The position numbers were made by a program, and so were the translations under genes. DNA of 64,000 bases from NCBI GenBank assembly GCA_947457465.1, contig CANGWB010000008.1:1-64000 (forward strand), written 5' to 3'. Below the pieces are notes generated by a model. That model was not told the DNA's origin and did no database searches. It saw only the letters and a program-made list of their open reading frames with translations. Shown here piece after piece: positions 1-10,912 of this stretch. Origin of the DNA: Chitinophagaceae bacterium. Its GTDB lineage: Bacteria > Bacteroidota > Bacteroidia > Chitinophagales > Chitinophagaceae. Numbering within the stretch: the first letter of the stretch is position 1; every line of letters starts with the position of its first letter.

Positions 1-276
1 ATACCTATTTGATTGGTGCGGATAGTCTTTCATCATTTATTATATCATATAATATTGAATATTATCAATTTATAAATGTGATATCATTTTAAATAACAGG
101 TAATGTGACCTTTTGTAAAAAATTTATATATAAAAAGATTCAAAACGGCCCTTTAAAGCTTAAGATTCTTCTATTAAATACGATTGATTTTTAACCAGTT
201 ACCGTTAAACTGCCTCTTTCTTTTATGGTCTGACTAGCTTAATTTTACCGACCATCAAAATCAACCTTTTATTGTC

Positions 277-3200
277 ATGCACCTGCTCCGATTTTGCCTG
301 TTTCCTTTACTATTGACTTTGGTGCTTTCTACGGTATCGGCTCAGGATTTTTCGAACAAGGGCAAAGAATTCTGGATTCCTTACAGCTACCATGTAGGGG
401 CTGGTGGTGCAGGCCTGGTAATGACCTTATATATCACATCGGATGTTAACACTAGTTATCAGGTTGCTATACATGGTGGGGTAACCTTACAAAGTGGAAA
501 TCTGACAGCTGGTCAGGTGGTTACCTGTGTGGTTCCGAACACATATTTTATACCGGATGAGGGGCTATACTCCGGACGGGCGATTGTCGTTACCTCTGAC
601 AAAGGGGTTGTGGTCTATTCTTACATCACTCAAAGTGCTGTCAGTGGTGCCACTGTGTGTTTGCCAACGAATGTCTTAGGTAGGGAGTATTTTTCTGTCA
701 ACTTCACCCAAATTTCCAACCAAGCCAATTCCAACTCTTATTTTACGATCATTGCCGCGGAAGACAATACCACGGTCGAAGTCACTCCAACGGCTGATAC
801 CAAAAATGGATGGGTGGCCGGTACGACTTACACGATCAACCTCAATAAAGGGCAGATCTATCAAGTATTAGGTACACATAACAATACCCCAAGCGGAGGG
901 TTATTTAACGGGGTTGATCTTACAGGCTCAAAAATCAAATCGGTCGCATCTGGTCAGAGTGCTTGTAAGCGTATCGCTGTTTTTTCTGGAGCGGGAAAGA
1001 TCCGTATTGGTGCGAGTTGTGGTACTAATACTTCCTCTGATAATTTATACCAGCAATTATATCCGCAGGCAACCTGGGGTAAAAATTACCTGACGGTTCC
1101 GAGTTTCAATCGTCTAAATAATTTCTATCGAATCATTCGAAGTAATTCATCTACTACCGTATCAGTAAATGGCGTTGCTGTACCGAGTGCTTCGTTTGTG
1201 AATGGGTATTACGAGTTTACAAATAATACCCCTAACTACATCACGGCGAATGAACCCATCAGTGTGGCGCAGTATTTTACCACACAAGGCTGTTCATCCA
1301 ATGGATCTCCCTATGATCCGGATATGATCATTCTGAACCCCATTGAGCAGAATATTTCTCGTGTAACGCTGGTCAGCTCTAATCTGGTTGCAACCGCAAA
1401 CAGGCAGCACCATTTGCATGTGATCATGCCTAGCGGAGGCACGGGGATTTCCTCCTTTCGGTTTGACGGGGCACCTATACCCGCCACAGCCAGCTGGGTT
1501 CCACATCCGGCGCTTCCCGGATACTCGTATCTATACTTATCCAATGTCGCGCAAGGGTATCACACCCTGGTTTCAGATTCCGGATTCAATGCCCTTGCCT
1601 ACGGTTATGCCAATGCTGAATCCTACGGATATTCAGCAGGAGCGAATGTCAAGGATCTCTATCAATACATCTCGATACAGAATCAATTTGCAACTGTAAA
1701 TTTTCCGGCCACCTGTCGCAATGCGCCGTTTAATTTTTCTATGACTTTTCCTTATCAGCCTACCCAAATTCAATGGGTTTTTGGAGCTGCATTGAATGGG
1801 CAGGGTATTACCGACGTAACTGTGCCCAACCCTGTACCGAATGGAACGGTCATTGTAAATGGTCGTACACTATATGTTTACAAGCTGCCGAATCCGTATA
1901 CCATCAATACAGTGGGAACATACCCGATCAAGGTGTTGGCTACAAACCCCTCGCCGGATGGTTGTACCGGACAGCAAGAGATCAATTTTGACTTGGAAGT
2001 ACAGCCAACGCCTATTGCCGATTTTACCGCTGGCAATGTGTGTGTGGGAACAAATGTTCAGTTCACTGATATCTCATCTACCAACGGTCGTCCGATCTCC
2101 AATTTCTATTGGAATTTTGGAGACAACACGACAGGCAACACATTTAACCCCACACATTTCTATACAACACCGGGGACATATAATCCGCGCTATTCAATCA
2201 TAACAGACATCGGTTGCCTTTCAGATACCACTACAAAGCCGGTTACAGTATTTCCAAAACCCACCGCTTCGATAACAGGGAACGCGGGTGTTTGTCAGGG
2301 TGCCCCGGAGCCGCAGATTACATTCACGGGTGCCAATGGTACAGCTCCTTACACTTTTACCTACACATTGAATGGCGGAGCGCCTCAACAGATCGTTACG
2401 ACCAATGGAAACAGCATCACGATCAATGTGCCAACCAGCACGGTGGGTACTTTTTCCTATGTGCTGACCAACGTAAGGGATGCTAGTCCGCTCAACTGTT
2501 CTCAAACGCAAGCGGGTACAGCCACTGTTACAGTGTTTTCGAAGCCAACAGGTGCCACAATTACTGGTTCTACCGCAGTCTGCCTGAATGCTACGTTTCC
2601 AACCATCACACTAAGCGGTCAGGGCGGATCAGGTAATTACATGTTTACCTATAATATCAACGGTGGTGCGAACCAAACACTGAATTCAACAGCAGGACAG
2701 GCCACAATCCTTGTACCCACCGGAACGGTTGGCACCTTCACCTATAACTTAGTCAGTGTCGAAGATCCAAGCAACGCGCTATGTAAAACAGATGTGAACT
2801 CATCCGCGACCATAACAGTAAATCCCTTGCCAACGGCCTCGGTAAGTGGGGCGACAACCATCTGTCAGAATGCCGCCTCGCCAAGTATCACTTTTACCGG
2901 CTCAAATGGTACGCCACCCTATACCTTTTTCTATATTATAAATGCCGGCACCACTCAACAAGTAACGTCTGGGTCGAATGGAATTGCTACTGTTACAGTA
3001 CCGACTTTCACCGCTGGATCCTTTATCTATAGTTTACAGGGGGTCACAGATGGGTCTACTACGCAGTGCAACCAAAATCAGACAGGTGATGTAGTTGTTG
3101 TGATCAATCCCTTGCCAACTGCTTCAGTAGCGGGTACGTTGGCCGTTTGTCAAAATGCCCCTTCACCCAACATCACATTCACAGGGGCCGGTGGAACAGC

Positions 3201-6063
3201 CCCCTATACATTCAGCTATAACATCAATGGCGGAAGTACACAAACCGTGACCACCACATCTGGCAACTCCGTTACAGTTTCTGTACCAACCAATACTCCC
3301 GGAAACTTCATCTACAATCTAGTCAGTGTAAGGGATGCGAGTAGCACGGTTTGCTCTCAAAATCAAACCGGAGCTGCAACCGTGACGGTGAATCCATTGC
3401 CTACGGCTACCATCGCAGGTACTATCAACGTTTGTCAAAATGCAACACAACCTTCAATCACATTCACCGGTGTTACGGGAACAGCTCCTTACACCTTCTC
3501 ATATAACATAAATGGGGGCGCTACTCAAACCGTTTCCACTACCAGTGGAAATACAGTTAGTGTATCGGTACCTACCGGAACCGCGGGTACGTTTACTTAT
3601 AATTTGCTAAGCGTGACCGATGCCAGTGCTACGGTTTGCTCTCAAAATCAAACGGGTGCTGCTACAGTAGTGGTCTACCCATTACCTACAGCCAGTTTCA
3701 TTCCGGTGGCACCTCTATGTGAGACAGGTGTCGTCTCCTTTACTGATCAATCCACTGCAAATGCTGGAAGTATCACCGCTTGGAATTGGAATTTCGGCGA
3801 CCCCACAAGCGGAACCAATAATACATCTACCCAACAAAATCCAAGCCATGTCTTTGCTGTGGCAGGTACGTACAACGTTACGCTCACCGTTACAACAAAC
3901 AATGGGTGTGTCAGTATTAATCCGGCAGTACCCGTCACTGTCCACGCAAAACCATTGGCTGGTTTTATCAACCCCGAAGTGTGTCTGAATGATACTTATG
4001 CACAGTTCACCGATACCAGCGCTGTTGCTAGTCCAAGTACGATAACTGCTTGGAATTGGAATTTTGGAGATCCGTCAAGTGGTACGGCAAATACATCCAC
4101 TCTACAGAACCCCCAACATAGTTATCTTTCTGTTGGCGCTTATCCAGTTGTTTTGATTGTAACCTCCAATCAAGGCTGTAAGGATACTGTCAACCAGACT
4201 CTTTTTGTGAATGGTAGTTTTCCTGTATCGAATTTCTTCATCAATAACACCAACAATCTTTGTGCGAATGATTCGATCTCCATTACGGATGCGGCCACTG
4301 TATTACCCGGTGTGATCACGAAAGTGGAGATCTTCTGGGATGATGCCGGACAACCGACCATTTTTGAGACCGATCAAAATCCAACATCTGGCAAAATCTA
4401 TAAGCACAAGTATCCCAATTTTCAGTCACCCTTGACACGCACCTACAATATTCGTTACCGTGCCTATTCTGGAGGTGTTTGCTCGAATGATAAAGTAATT
4501 CCGATAACCATTAATGCAGCACCACGGGTACAGTTCAATGCCATCCCGCCGATCTGTTTGGATGCACCTCCTTACCAAATCACACAAGCCAGCGAAATAG
4601 GAGGGGTGCCGGGTAATTTATTATTCACAGGTCCGGGTGTGTCTGCTACCGGACTATTCAATCCTGCTACAGCTGGTGCCGGCACGCATACGATCCGATA
4701 TTATTTCACTTCATCCGCCGGAGGCTGTATCGACAGCGCTACCCAAACGATCAAAGTATGGATTCCGCCGGTTGCTGATTTTACAATCAGCAGCCCGATC
4801 TGTGAGCGTCAAGCCATTACATATACCAGCACTTCCACATCCACGGAGGGAACTCTGACGCAGTGGCGTTGGGATTTCGGAGATGGTACACCGGTGCTTA
4901 CCCAAAACAATGGCAACCCGGTACAGCATACATATGCAACCTTTGGTTCGTTTGTTGTCAAATTAAATGTTGTTACCTCAAATGGATGTGTAAGTGTAGC
5001 AAAAACGTCTACGATTAATGTAAGACCATTAGCTCGACCGAATTTCAGCTTCCCACCTGTGAGTTGTTTGCCAAACGCCAATATTGCCTTTACAAATCTT
5101 TCTTCTATCCCGGATGGAACACAGGGCAGCTTTACCTATCTGTGGGATTTTGGTGATCCGGGCAGTGGACCGGTCAATACATCAACGGGTATTAATCCGA
5201 CGCACGTGTACAGTGCTTTAGGTCCTTACAACGTGAATCTACAGGTAACAACTGGTGCGGGATGTATCCACGATACAACAATAGTTCTAAACACCCTCCA
5301 CCCTGAGCCGGTAGCTTCATTCACAACGGACAAGATCGATGTTTGCGTAGGGGGTGCTTTACAATTCAACAGCACCAGTAATGGCGCTGATGGCACCATC
5401 ACTCAATGGGTCTGGGATATGGATAATGGAGATACTCGATCCCAACCGGCATTCTCGTATACTTACCCGGCTGTTGGAACTTATACGGTTAGTCATTACA
5501 TCATCAATAGTTTTAACTGTAGAAGTACTACGGCAACAAAAACTGTTTCCATCAACCCTTATCCGATAGCAGATGCGGGTCCGGATAAATTGATGCTGGA
5601 GGGCGGACAAACACAACTCACGCCTGTGAACAACAACTCCATGCCTATAACGATCCGATGGAGACCAGCCACTAATTTGAGTGATTCAACTATTCTTTCA
5701 CCGATAGCACGACCTACAGACGATATTTTCTATACCTATTTCATTACAACGGATAAAGGCTGTTCTGCACAGGACATTGTTTTTGTCAAAGTGCTTAAAA
5801 CGCCGAGTGTTCCGAATATTTTCAGTCCCAATGGTGACGGTGTTCACGATACCTGGATCATACCGTATCTGGATACCTACCCGGGTTGTACGGTGGAGGT
5901 AGCAAACCGCTATGGTCAGGTCGTATTTCGTTCCATCGGTTATCCAACCCCTTGGGATGGTAAAGTCAACGGGAATCCTGTGCCGGTAGGAACCTATTAT
6001 TATGTTATCGATCCCAAAAATGGTCGTAAACGCATTGCCGGTTACGTCGACATCATTCGCTAA
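277..6063 (+). CDS. Large T9SS-secreted cell-surface adhesin: IgGFc-binding-like N-terminal region, five 95-aa repeats, several PKD domains, gliding-motility-associated (type B) C-terminal domain
   Basis: 1928-aa ORF with signal peptide (MHLLRFCLFPLLLTLVLSTVSAQ); PKD signatures (WNFGDPTSGTNNTSTQQNPSHVF); C-terminus VPNIFSPNGDGVHDTWII...GTYYYVIDPKNGRKRIAGYVDIIR typical of CHU_C/type B CTD. Confidence 0.93.
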   Translation: MHLLRFCLFPLLLTLVLSTVSAQDFSNKGKEFWIPYSYHVGAGGAGLVMTLYITSDVNTSYQVAIHGGVTLQSGNLTAGQVVTCVVPNTYFIPDEGLYSGRAIVVTSDKGVVVYSYITQSAVSGATVCLPTNVLGREYFSVNFTQISNQANSNSYFTIIAAEDNTTVEVTPTADTKNGWVAGTTYTINLNKGQIYQVLGTHNNTPSGGLFNGVDLTGSKIKSVASGQSACKRIAVFSGAGKIRIGASCGTNTSSDNLYQQLYPQATWGKNYLTVPSFNRLNNFYRIIRSNSSTTVSVNGVAVPSASFVNGYYEFTNNTPNYITANEPISVAQYFTTQGCSSNGSPYDPDMIILNPIEQNISRVTLVSSNLVATANRQHHLHVIMPSGGTGISSFRFDGAPIPATASWVPHPALPGYSYLYLSNVAQGYHTLVSDSGFNALAYGYANAESYGYSAGANVKDLYQYISIQNQFATVNFPATCRNAPFNFSMTFPYQPTQIQWVFGAALNGQGITDVTVPNPVPNGTVIVNGRTLYVYKLPNPYTINTVGTYPIKVLATNPSPDGCTGQQEINFDLEVQPTPIADFTAGNVCVGTNVQFTDISSTNGRPISNFYWNFGDNTTGNTFNPTHFYTTPGTYNPRYSIITDIGCLSDTTTKPVTVFPKPTASITGNAGVCQGAPEPQITFTGANGTAPYTFTYTLNGGAPQQIVTTNGNSITINVPTSTVGTFSYVLTNVRDASPLNCSQTQAGTATVTVFSKPTGATITGSTAVCLNATFPTITLSGQGGSGNYMFTYNINGGANQTLNSTAGQATILVPTGTVGTFTYNLVSVEDPSNALCKTDVNSSATITVNPLPTASVSGATTICQNAASPSITFTGSNGTPPYTFFYIINAGTTQQVTSGSNGIATVTVPTFTAGSFIYSLQGVTDGSTTQCNQNQTGDVVVVINPLPTASVAGTLAVCQNAPSPNITFTGAGGTAPYTFSYNINGGSTQTVTTTSGNSVTVSVPTNTPGNFIYNLVSVRDASSTVCSQNQTGAATVTVNPLPTATIAGTINVCQNATQPSITFTGVTGTAPYTFSYNINGGATQTVSTTSGNTVSVSVPTGTAGTFTYNLLSVTDASATVCSQNQTGAATVVVYPLPTASFIPVAPLCETGVVSFTDQSTANAGSITAWNWNFGDPTSGTNNTSTQQNPSHVFAVAGTYNVTLTVTTNNGCVSINPAVPVTVHAKPLAGFINPEVCLNDTYAQFTDTSAVASPSTITAWNWNFGDPSSGTANTSTLQNPQHSYLSVGAYPVVLIVTSNQGCKDTVNQTLFVNGSFPVSNFFINNTNNLCANDSISITDAATVLPGVITKVEIFWDDAGQPTIFETDQNPTSGKIYKHKYPNFQSPLTRTYNIRYRAYSGGVCSNDKVIPITINAAPRVQFNAIPPICLDAPPYQITQASEIGGVPGNLLFTGPGVSATGLFNPATAGAGTHTIRYYFTSSAGGCIDSATQTIKVWIPPVADFTISSPICERQAITYTSTSTSTEGTLTQWRWDFGDGTPVLTQNNGNPVQHTYATFGSFVVKLNVVTSNGCVSVAKTSTINVRPLARPNFSFPPVSCLPNANIAFTNLSSIPDGTQGSFTYLWDFGDPGSGPVNTSTGINPTHVYSALGPYNVNLQVTTGAGCIHDTTIVLNTLHPEPVASFTTDKIDVCVGGALQFNSTSNGADGTITQWVWDMDNGDTRSQPAFSYTYPAVGTYTVSHYIINSFNCRSTTATKTVSINPYPIADAGPDKLMLEGGQTQLTPVNNNSMPITIRWRPATNLSDSTILSPIARPTDDIFYTYFITTDKGCSAQDIVFVKVLKTPSVPNIFSPNGDGVHDTWIIPYLDTYPGCTVEVANRYGQVVFRSIGYPTPWDGKVNGNPVPVGTYYYVIDPKNGRKRIAGYVDIIR
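2254..3678 (+). repeat. Five in-frame tandem 95-aa (285-nt) repeats within the adhesin CDS
   Basis: Unit starts at 2254, 2539, 2824, 3109 and 3394, ending at 3678 (PKPTAS/SKPTGA/PLPTAS/PLPTAS/PLPTAT ... TVTV); constant 285-nt spacing; each unit has a VC(Q/L)NA-type and a C(S/N/K) cysteine. Confidence 0.9.
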
Positions 6064-6066
6064 ATC

Positions 6067-7110
6067 ATGCGCAGGATCTTTTTCTCCATATCTGTTATGT
6101 TCAGCCTGCTTTCACACGGACAGCAGCGGCCGCATTATACACAGTATGTCATCAATCCGTTCATTCTGAACCCGGCCTTGGCAGGTATCGATAACTACAC
6201 CGATCTCAAGATGGGTGTCAGGGATCAATGGGTAGGACTGAAAGGGGCACCCAATACATCGTATCTAAGTATTCACGGCCCATTGGGGAAAAGTGATTAT
6301 AGAACTTCTTCTACATCCTTCGGGGTGCCGGGGGAAAATCCAAGAGGTAAATCCTATTGGGAAAATTATACAGCGGCAGAACCGCACCACGGATTGGGGT
6401 TGAATTTGATCAACGATCGAACCGGTAGTTTCAATTTCTTTAATGCTGCGGTTAGCTATGCTTATCACATTGGACTGAATCCCACTACGAATCTTTCGGG
6501 CGGACTCAGTGCTGGTTTAACCAAGATCAGCATCGATGCAACCATGCAAGATTTCAGTGGATCCGGTGATCCAAGCGATCCGGCCACCGGATCAGGTTTT
6601 CTGACAGAGCTGACGCGGATCAAACCACAAATGGCTGCCGGTCTCTGGTTGTACTCCCGTGATTATTTTGTTGGATTCTCTGCCCAGAACGTGTTGCCGC
6701 AAACACTTAACTTCGTTGACGACAATACAGCCGTACTCACCAAAGGGCGTTTCATTCCGCACTTATTTCTTACAGCTGGGTATCGCTTTTTGGTTGGGGA
6801 TGACTTAAACGTTACTCCTTCCGTGATGGTGAAGTATATCCAGAATAGTTCCTTTCGCCAATACCAACCAGAGTTCAATCTGAAGTTACAATACCGAGAT
6901 CAGTTATGGACAGGAGCCAGTTATCGGCTCGAAGATGGATATGCGGCTTACTTAGGCCTCAATGTCAGCAACACCTTTAATATTAGCTACGCGTTTGAAA
7001 AATCATTGAACAATAACATCCTGCGTGATTTCAACAGGGGTACGCATGAAATGGTATTCGGTTTTATTTTAGGTAACAAGTATAGCGAGAAATGTCCTCG
7101 TTGTTACTGA
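6067..7110 (+). CDS. PorP/SprF family type IX secretion system membrane protein
   Basis: QQRPHYTQYVINPFILNPALAGIDNYTDLKMGVRDQWVGLKGAPNTSYLSIHGPLG is the PorP/SprF signature; starts 3 nt after the adhesin stop. Confidence 0.95.
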   Translation: MRRIFFSISVMFSLLSHGQQRPHYTQYVINPFILNPALAGIDNYTDLKMGVRDQWVGLKGAPNTSYLSIHGPLGKSDYRTSSTSFGVPGENPRGKSYWENYTAAEPHHGLGLNLINDRTGSFNFFNAAVSYAYHIGLNPTTNLSGGLSAGLTKISIDATMQDFSGSGDPSDPATGSGFLTELTRIKPQMAAGLWLYSRDYFVGFSAQNVLPQTLNFVDDNTAVLTKGRFIPHLFLTAGYRFLVGDDLNVTPSVMVKYIQNSSFRQYQPEFNLKLQYRDQLWTGASYRLEDGYAAYLGLNVSNTFNISYAFEKSLNNNILRDFNRGTHEMVFGFILGNKYSEKCPRCY

Positions 7111-7143
7111 CCTGATTCATCTAGTTCATTTCTGATATCATAA

Positions 7144-7171
7144 AAAAGTCCCGCCGTATGGCGGGACTTTT
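7144..7171. terminator. Bidirectional intrinsic terminator between convergent porP/sprF-like and hppA
   Basis: aaaagtcccgcc-gtat-ggcgggactttt perfect stem with A/T flanks. Confidence 0.9.
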
Positions 7172-7193
7172 CATAATCAAACTGTTTATTCGT

Positions 7194-9413
7194 TTAATTG
7201 ATCGAAACGGTGTTAGGAGTAGTGACCGATTGAGCTGATGTTTTCATCTCGATCTGCTTAGGAGCAGGCACTTGAGTAGTGGGGGCTTTGCTCATATCAG
7301 CCAGAGTAGGGGCGATGACGAGCGATACGATTGACATCAACTTGATCAGAATGTTCATGGATGGTCCGGAAGTGTCTTTGAATGGATCACCTACGGTATC
7401 ACCTGTTACAGAGGCCTTATGGGGCTCAGATTTTTTATAGAACATCTCGCCGTTGATCTCAACTCCTTTTTCGAATGATTTCTTGGCATTGTCCCAAGCA
7501 CCGCCGGCATTGTTTTGGAACATACCCATCAGTACACCACTAACGGTAGCACCTGCAAGGAATCCGCCCAGCGCTTCTGGTCCCATAAGGAATCCCATAA
7601 GCAGGGGAGAGACGATAGCAATGGCGCCTGGAAGCATCATTTTACGGATGGATGCTTCTGTAGAGATCGCCACGCATTTGTCGTATTCAGGTTTACCGGT
7701 TCCTTCCATGATACCCGGAATCGAGCGGAATTGGCGACGAACTTCTTCCACCATGCTCATGGCAGCTTCACCAACGGCACGTATGGCAAGAGAAGAGAAC
7801 AGTAACGGGATCATACCGCCTACGAATAAGGCAGCCAATACATCAGCCTTGTAGATATCGATACCATCGATTTTTGCTACACCAACGAAAGCCGCAAATA
7901 AGGCAAGGGCTGTTAGGGCAGCAGAGGCGATAGCAAATCCTTTACCTGTGGCAGCTGTGGTATTACCGACAGCATCCAAAATATCTGTCTTTTCACGTAC
8001 TTCTTTGGGGAGTTCGCTCATTTCAGCGATACCTCCGGCGTTGTCTGCGATCGGACCGAATGCATCGATGGCGAGCTGCATAGCGGTGGTGGCCATCATA
8101 CCGGCTGCGGCGATTGCAACACCATATAAGCCGGCAAACTCATAAGAGCCCCAGATTCCACCGGCCAATACCAGGATCGGAAGGAATGTAGATTCCATAC
8201 CTACAGCAAGTCCGCCGATCACATTGGTTGCATGTCCGGTAGAAGACTGGCGAATGATCGAAAGCACCGGACGTTTACCCATTGCCGTGTAGAATTCAGT
8301 GATGATAGACATCAACGTACCTACGGCAAGACCTACACCGATTGCACCCAGAACACCCCATTTGGTGAATGTGGCACCACGCAGGATCATTGTTTCGGGT
8401 AAAATAAAATCAACCAGGAAAATACAGGCAAGAGCGGTGAGCACGATAGAACCCCAGTTGCCCATGTTCAAGGCTTTTTGAACGGTGTTCGTATTTAGTC
8501 CGGCGTTCTCGCTGATGCGAACGAACCAGGTTCCTACAATGGAGAAAAGAATACCAACGCCTGCGATCAGCATGGGAAGCAGGATAGGGGCCAGTCCACC
8601 GAAATCATCAACGGATGTAGTTTCTTGTCCGAGTACCATAGTCGCCAAAACGGTAGCCACATAGGATCCGAAAAGATCGGCACCCATACCGGCCACGTCA
8701 CCTACGTTATCACCTACGTTGTCAGCAATGGTGGCTGGGTTGCGAGGGTCGTCTTCTGGAATGCCGGCTTCAACTTTACCAACTAGGTCAGCTCCCACGT
8801 CGGCGGCTTTTGTATAAATACCACCTCCAACACGAGCAAAAAGGGCAATGGATTCAGCACCTAATGAAAAACCGGTAAGTACTTCGATGGTACGGAGCAT
8901 TTCCGATTGGAATTCCGGACCACTGGTGAGGTCACCAACAAAATATGCTTTCAGGATCAGGTATAAACCACCAAGTCCCAATACGGCCAAACCGGCAACA
9001 CCTAGTCCCATTACGGCACCTCCGGTAAAAGAAACATTCAGTGCTTTACTCAAACTGGTACGGGCTGCTTGAGCGGTGCGTACGTTGGCCTTTGTAGCGA
9101 TACTCATTCCGATGTATCCGGCGAGAGCGCTCAATACGGCACCGATGACAAAAGCAACGGCGATCAGTATGTGTGAATGCGGGTTGCGGCTGGCCATGAA
9201 GGCTAACAGAAGTGCCACCACAACAACAAAATAGCCGAGGATCTTCCACTCGGCACGCAAAAATGCCATGGCTCCTTCAGCGATGTAATTACTGATCTCT
9301 TTCATTCGATCGGTTCCGGCATCTTGTTTGCCAACCCAGTTATATTTAACCAGGGTGTAAAGAAGTCCGATCAGGCCCATCAGGGGCACCCAAATAAACA
9401 GATTGTTCATCAT
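7194..9413 (-). CDS. hppA: Membrane-bound ion-translocating inorganic pyrophosphatase (K+-dependent type)
   Basis: [45 protein letters not shown] and [27 protein letters not shown] motifs; 739 aa. Confidence 0.97.
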   Translation of the reverse strand: MMNNLFIWVPLMGLIGLLYTLVKYNWVGKQDAGTDRMKEISNYIAEGAMAFLRAEWKILGYFVVVVALLLAFMASRNPHSHILIAVAFVIGAVLSALAGYIGMSIATKANVRTAQAARTSLSKALNVSFTGGAVMGLGVAGLAVLGLGGLYLILKAYFVGDLTSGPEFQSEMLRTIEVLTGFSLGAESIALFARVGGGIYTKAADVGADLVGKVEAGIPEDDPRNPATIADNVGDNVGDVAGMGADLFGSYVATVLATMVLGQETTSVDDFGGLAPILLPMLIAGVGILFSIVGTWFVRISENAGLNTNTVQKALNMGNWGSIVLTALACIFLVDFILPETMILRGATFTKWGVLGAIGVGLAVGTLMSIITEFYTAMGKRPVLSIIRQSSTGHATNVIGGLAVGMESTFLPILVLAGGIWGSYEFAGLYGVAIAAAGMMATTAMQLAIDAFGPIADNAGGIAEMSELPKEVREKTDILDAVGNTTAATGKGFAIASAALTALALFAAFVGVAKIDGIDIYKADVLAALFVGGMIPLLFSSLAIRAVGEAAMSMVEEVRRQFRSIPGIMEGTGKPEYDKCVAISTEASIRKMMLPGAIAIVSPLLMGFLMGPEALGGFLAGATVSGVLMGMFQNNAGGAWDNAKKSFEKGVEINGEMFYKKSEPHKASVTGDTVGDPFKDTSGPSMNILIKLMSIVSLVIAPTLADMSKAPTTQVPAPKQIEMKTSAQSVTTPNTVSIN

Positions 9414-9502
9414 ACGTTAGCTTGGTTCGTTTCGAAAAAAGGCCATTTTTGGCCGGGTCGCAAAGATAAGGAGTGAGGGCATTTATTTTAAGAGCAGGCA
9501 GG

Positions 9503-9510
9503 TATATTTG
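9503..9510 (+). promoter_or_regulatory. Putative Bacteroidetes -7 box (TATATTTG) for serA
   Basis: Matches TAnnTTTG; lies 3 nt upstream of ATG at 9514. Confidence 0.5.
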
Positions 9511-9513
9511 CCT

Positions 9514-10743
9514 ATGGGCCAAACCAGTTATCCAAAGGAGAAAATACAAGTCCTTTTTCTGGAAAATATCAGCGAGTCAGCCGTTAGAAATTTCAAGATG
9601 CAAGGCTATTCACAGGTAACTCGTATTAATAAGGCACTGACGGAAGACGAATTGATCGAAGCGGTACGAAACGTTCACATTTTAGGCATTCGATCCAAGA
9701 CCCAGATCACGCCAAGAGTGTTAGCCGCCGCCAAAAAACTACAGGCTATCGGTTGTTTTTGTATCGGGGTAAACCAGGTCGATTTGGAGGCTGCCCGGGA
9801 ACGAGGGGTGGTTGTGTTCAACGCACCGTATTCAAATACCCGCTCCGTGGCAGAACTAGTCATTGGATCAGCAATTATGTTGATTCGCCGCATACCTGAC
9901 AAAAATAAAGCCGCACATGAGGGTGTTTGGATGAAAGAGGCGAGCGGCAGCTATGAATTGAGAGGTAAGACACTCGGGATCATCGGATACGGAAATATCG
10001 GAAGTCAGGTCAGTGTACTGGCCGAATCCTTAGGCATGCGGGTGATTTTCTACGATATTGAAACCAAGCTGCCCTTAGGCAATGCGGTGGATGGAAGATC
10101 ACTGAAGGAAGTGCTGACCCGTTCAGATGTTGTCACGTTACATGTACCGGAAACGGAACAAACAAAAAATCTGATCGGACGCGCCCAGCTGAAAGCCTGT
10201 AAAAAGGGGGCGATTCTGATCAATTATGCTCGTGGTGAGGTGGTCGATCTGGATGCATTACGAACAGAAATCTTGTCTGGCCGCATCGGCGGGGCCGCGA
10301 TAGATGTTTTTCCCTGGGAGCCGGAAAAGAACGGCGACCGGTTCCAGACGCCCTTACAGGACCTGCCCAATGTTCTGCTGACTCCTCATATCGGTGGCAG
10401 TACGGAAGAAGCTCAGTCCAATATCGGCGAGGATGTCAGCCAAAAACTGCTTCAATATCTGGAACGTGGCGTGACGCTCGGTTCACATACCGTCCCGGCG
10501 CTGGCTTTGCCTGCCCAAGAAGGCAGTCACCGTATTTTACATATTCATGCCAACCAGCCGGGGGTTTTATCGGCTATCAACGGACAGCTGTCAAAGAACC
10601 GGATCAACATTCTGGGCCAATACCTCAAAACGAATTCAGCAATCGGTTATGTCGTGCTTGATGTTGATAAGCGGCTCAGCACACAAGCCATGAGTTTGCT
10701 GAAAGAGGTTAGCGGTACCATCAAAGTCAGAATGCTGTACTGA
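9514..10743 (+). CDS. serA: D-3-phosphoglycerate dehydrogenase with ACT domain
   Basis: GKTLGIIGYGNIGSQVSVLAESLGMRVIFYD, INYARGEVVDLDAL, LLTPHIGGSTEEAQ; C-terminal ACT-like region; ORF-track start 9508 is a TTG two codons upstream. Confidence 0.95.
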   Translation: MGQTSYPKEKIQVLFLENISESAVRNFKMQGYSQVTRINKALTEDELIEAVRNVHILGIRSKTQITPRVLAAAKKLQAIGCFCIGVNQVDLEAARERGVVVFNAPYSNTRSVAELVIGSAIMLIRRIPDKNKAAHEGVWMKEASGSYELRGKTLGIIGYGNIGSQVSVLAESLGMRVIFYDIETKLPLGNAVDGRSLKEVLTRSDVVTLHVPETEQTKNLIGRAQLKACKKGAILINYARGEVVDLDALRTEILSGRIGGAAIDVFPWEPEKNGDRFQTPLQDLPNVLLTPHIGGSTEEAQSNIGEDVSQKLLQYLERGVTLGSHTVPALALPAQEGSHRILHIHANQPGVLSAINGQLSKNRINILGQYLKTNSAIGYVVLDVDKRLSTQAMSLLKEVSGTIKVRMLY

Positions 10744-10912
10744 AATTCTCATTATTTATTTGAAATAACATATCTAAGCAATTGTATTGATGTGTCTTAA
10801 TAAAGATCCAGAATTAACGGTTCTTAACCATAATACTCAGTTATCAATTCACTTATCCTGATGTTATATTCTCATAATTTACATTATGTTAACTAATGAA
10901 GAGTAAAAGAAA

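Noticed and set aside
1-276. Very AT-rich start of the window as a possible mobile-element or phage boundary
   Set aside because: Only an intergenic/promoter region is visible; no inverted repeats, integrase or target-site duplication could be recognised.
2254-3678. Could the regular 285-nt repeats be a CRISPR or DNA-level element?
   Set aside because: They are in-frame protein repeats with conserved hydrophobic/Cys positions and no identical short direct repeats separated by unique spacers.
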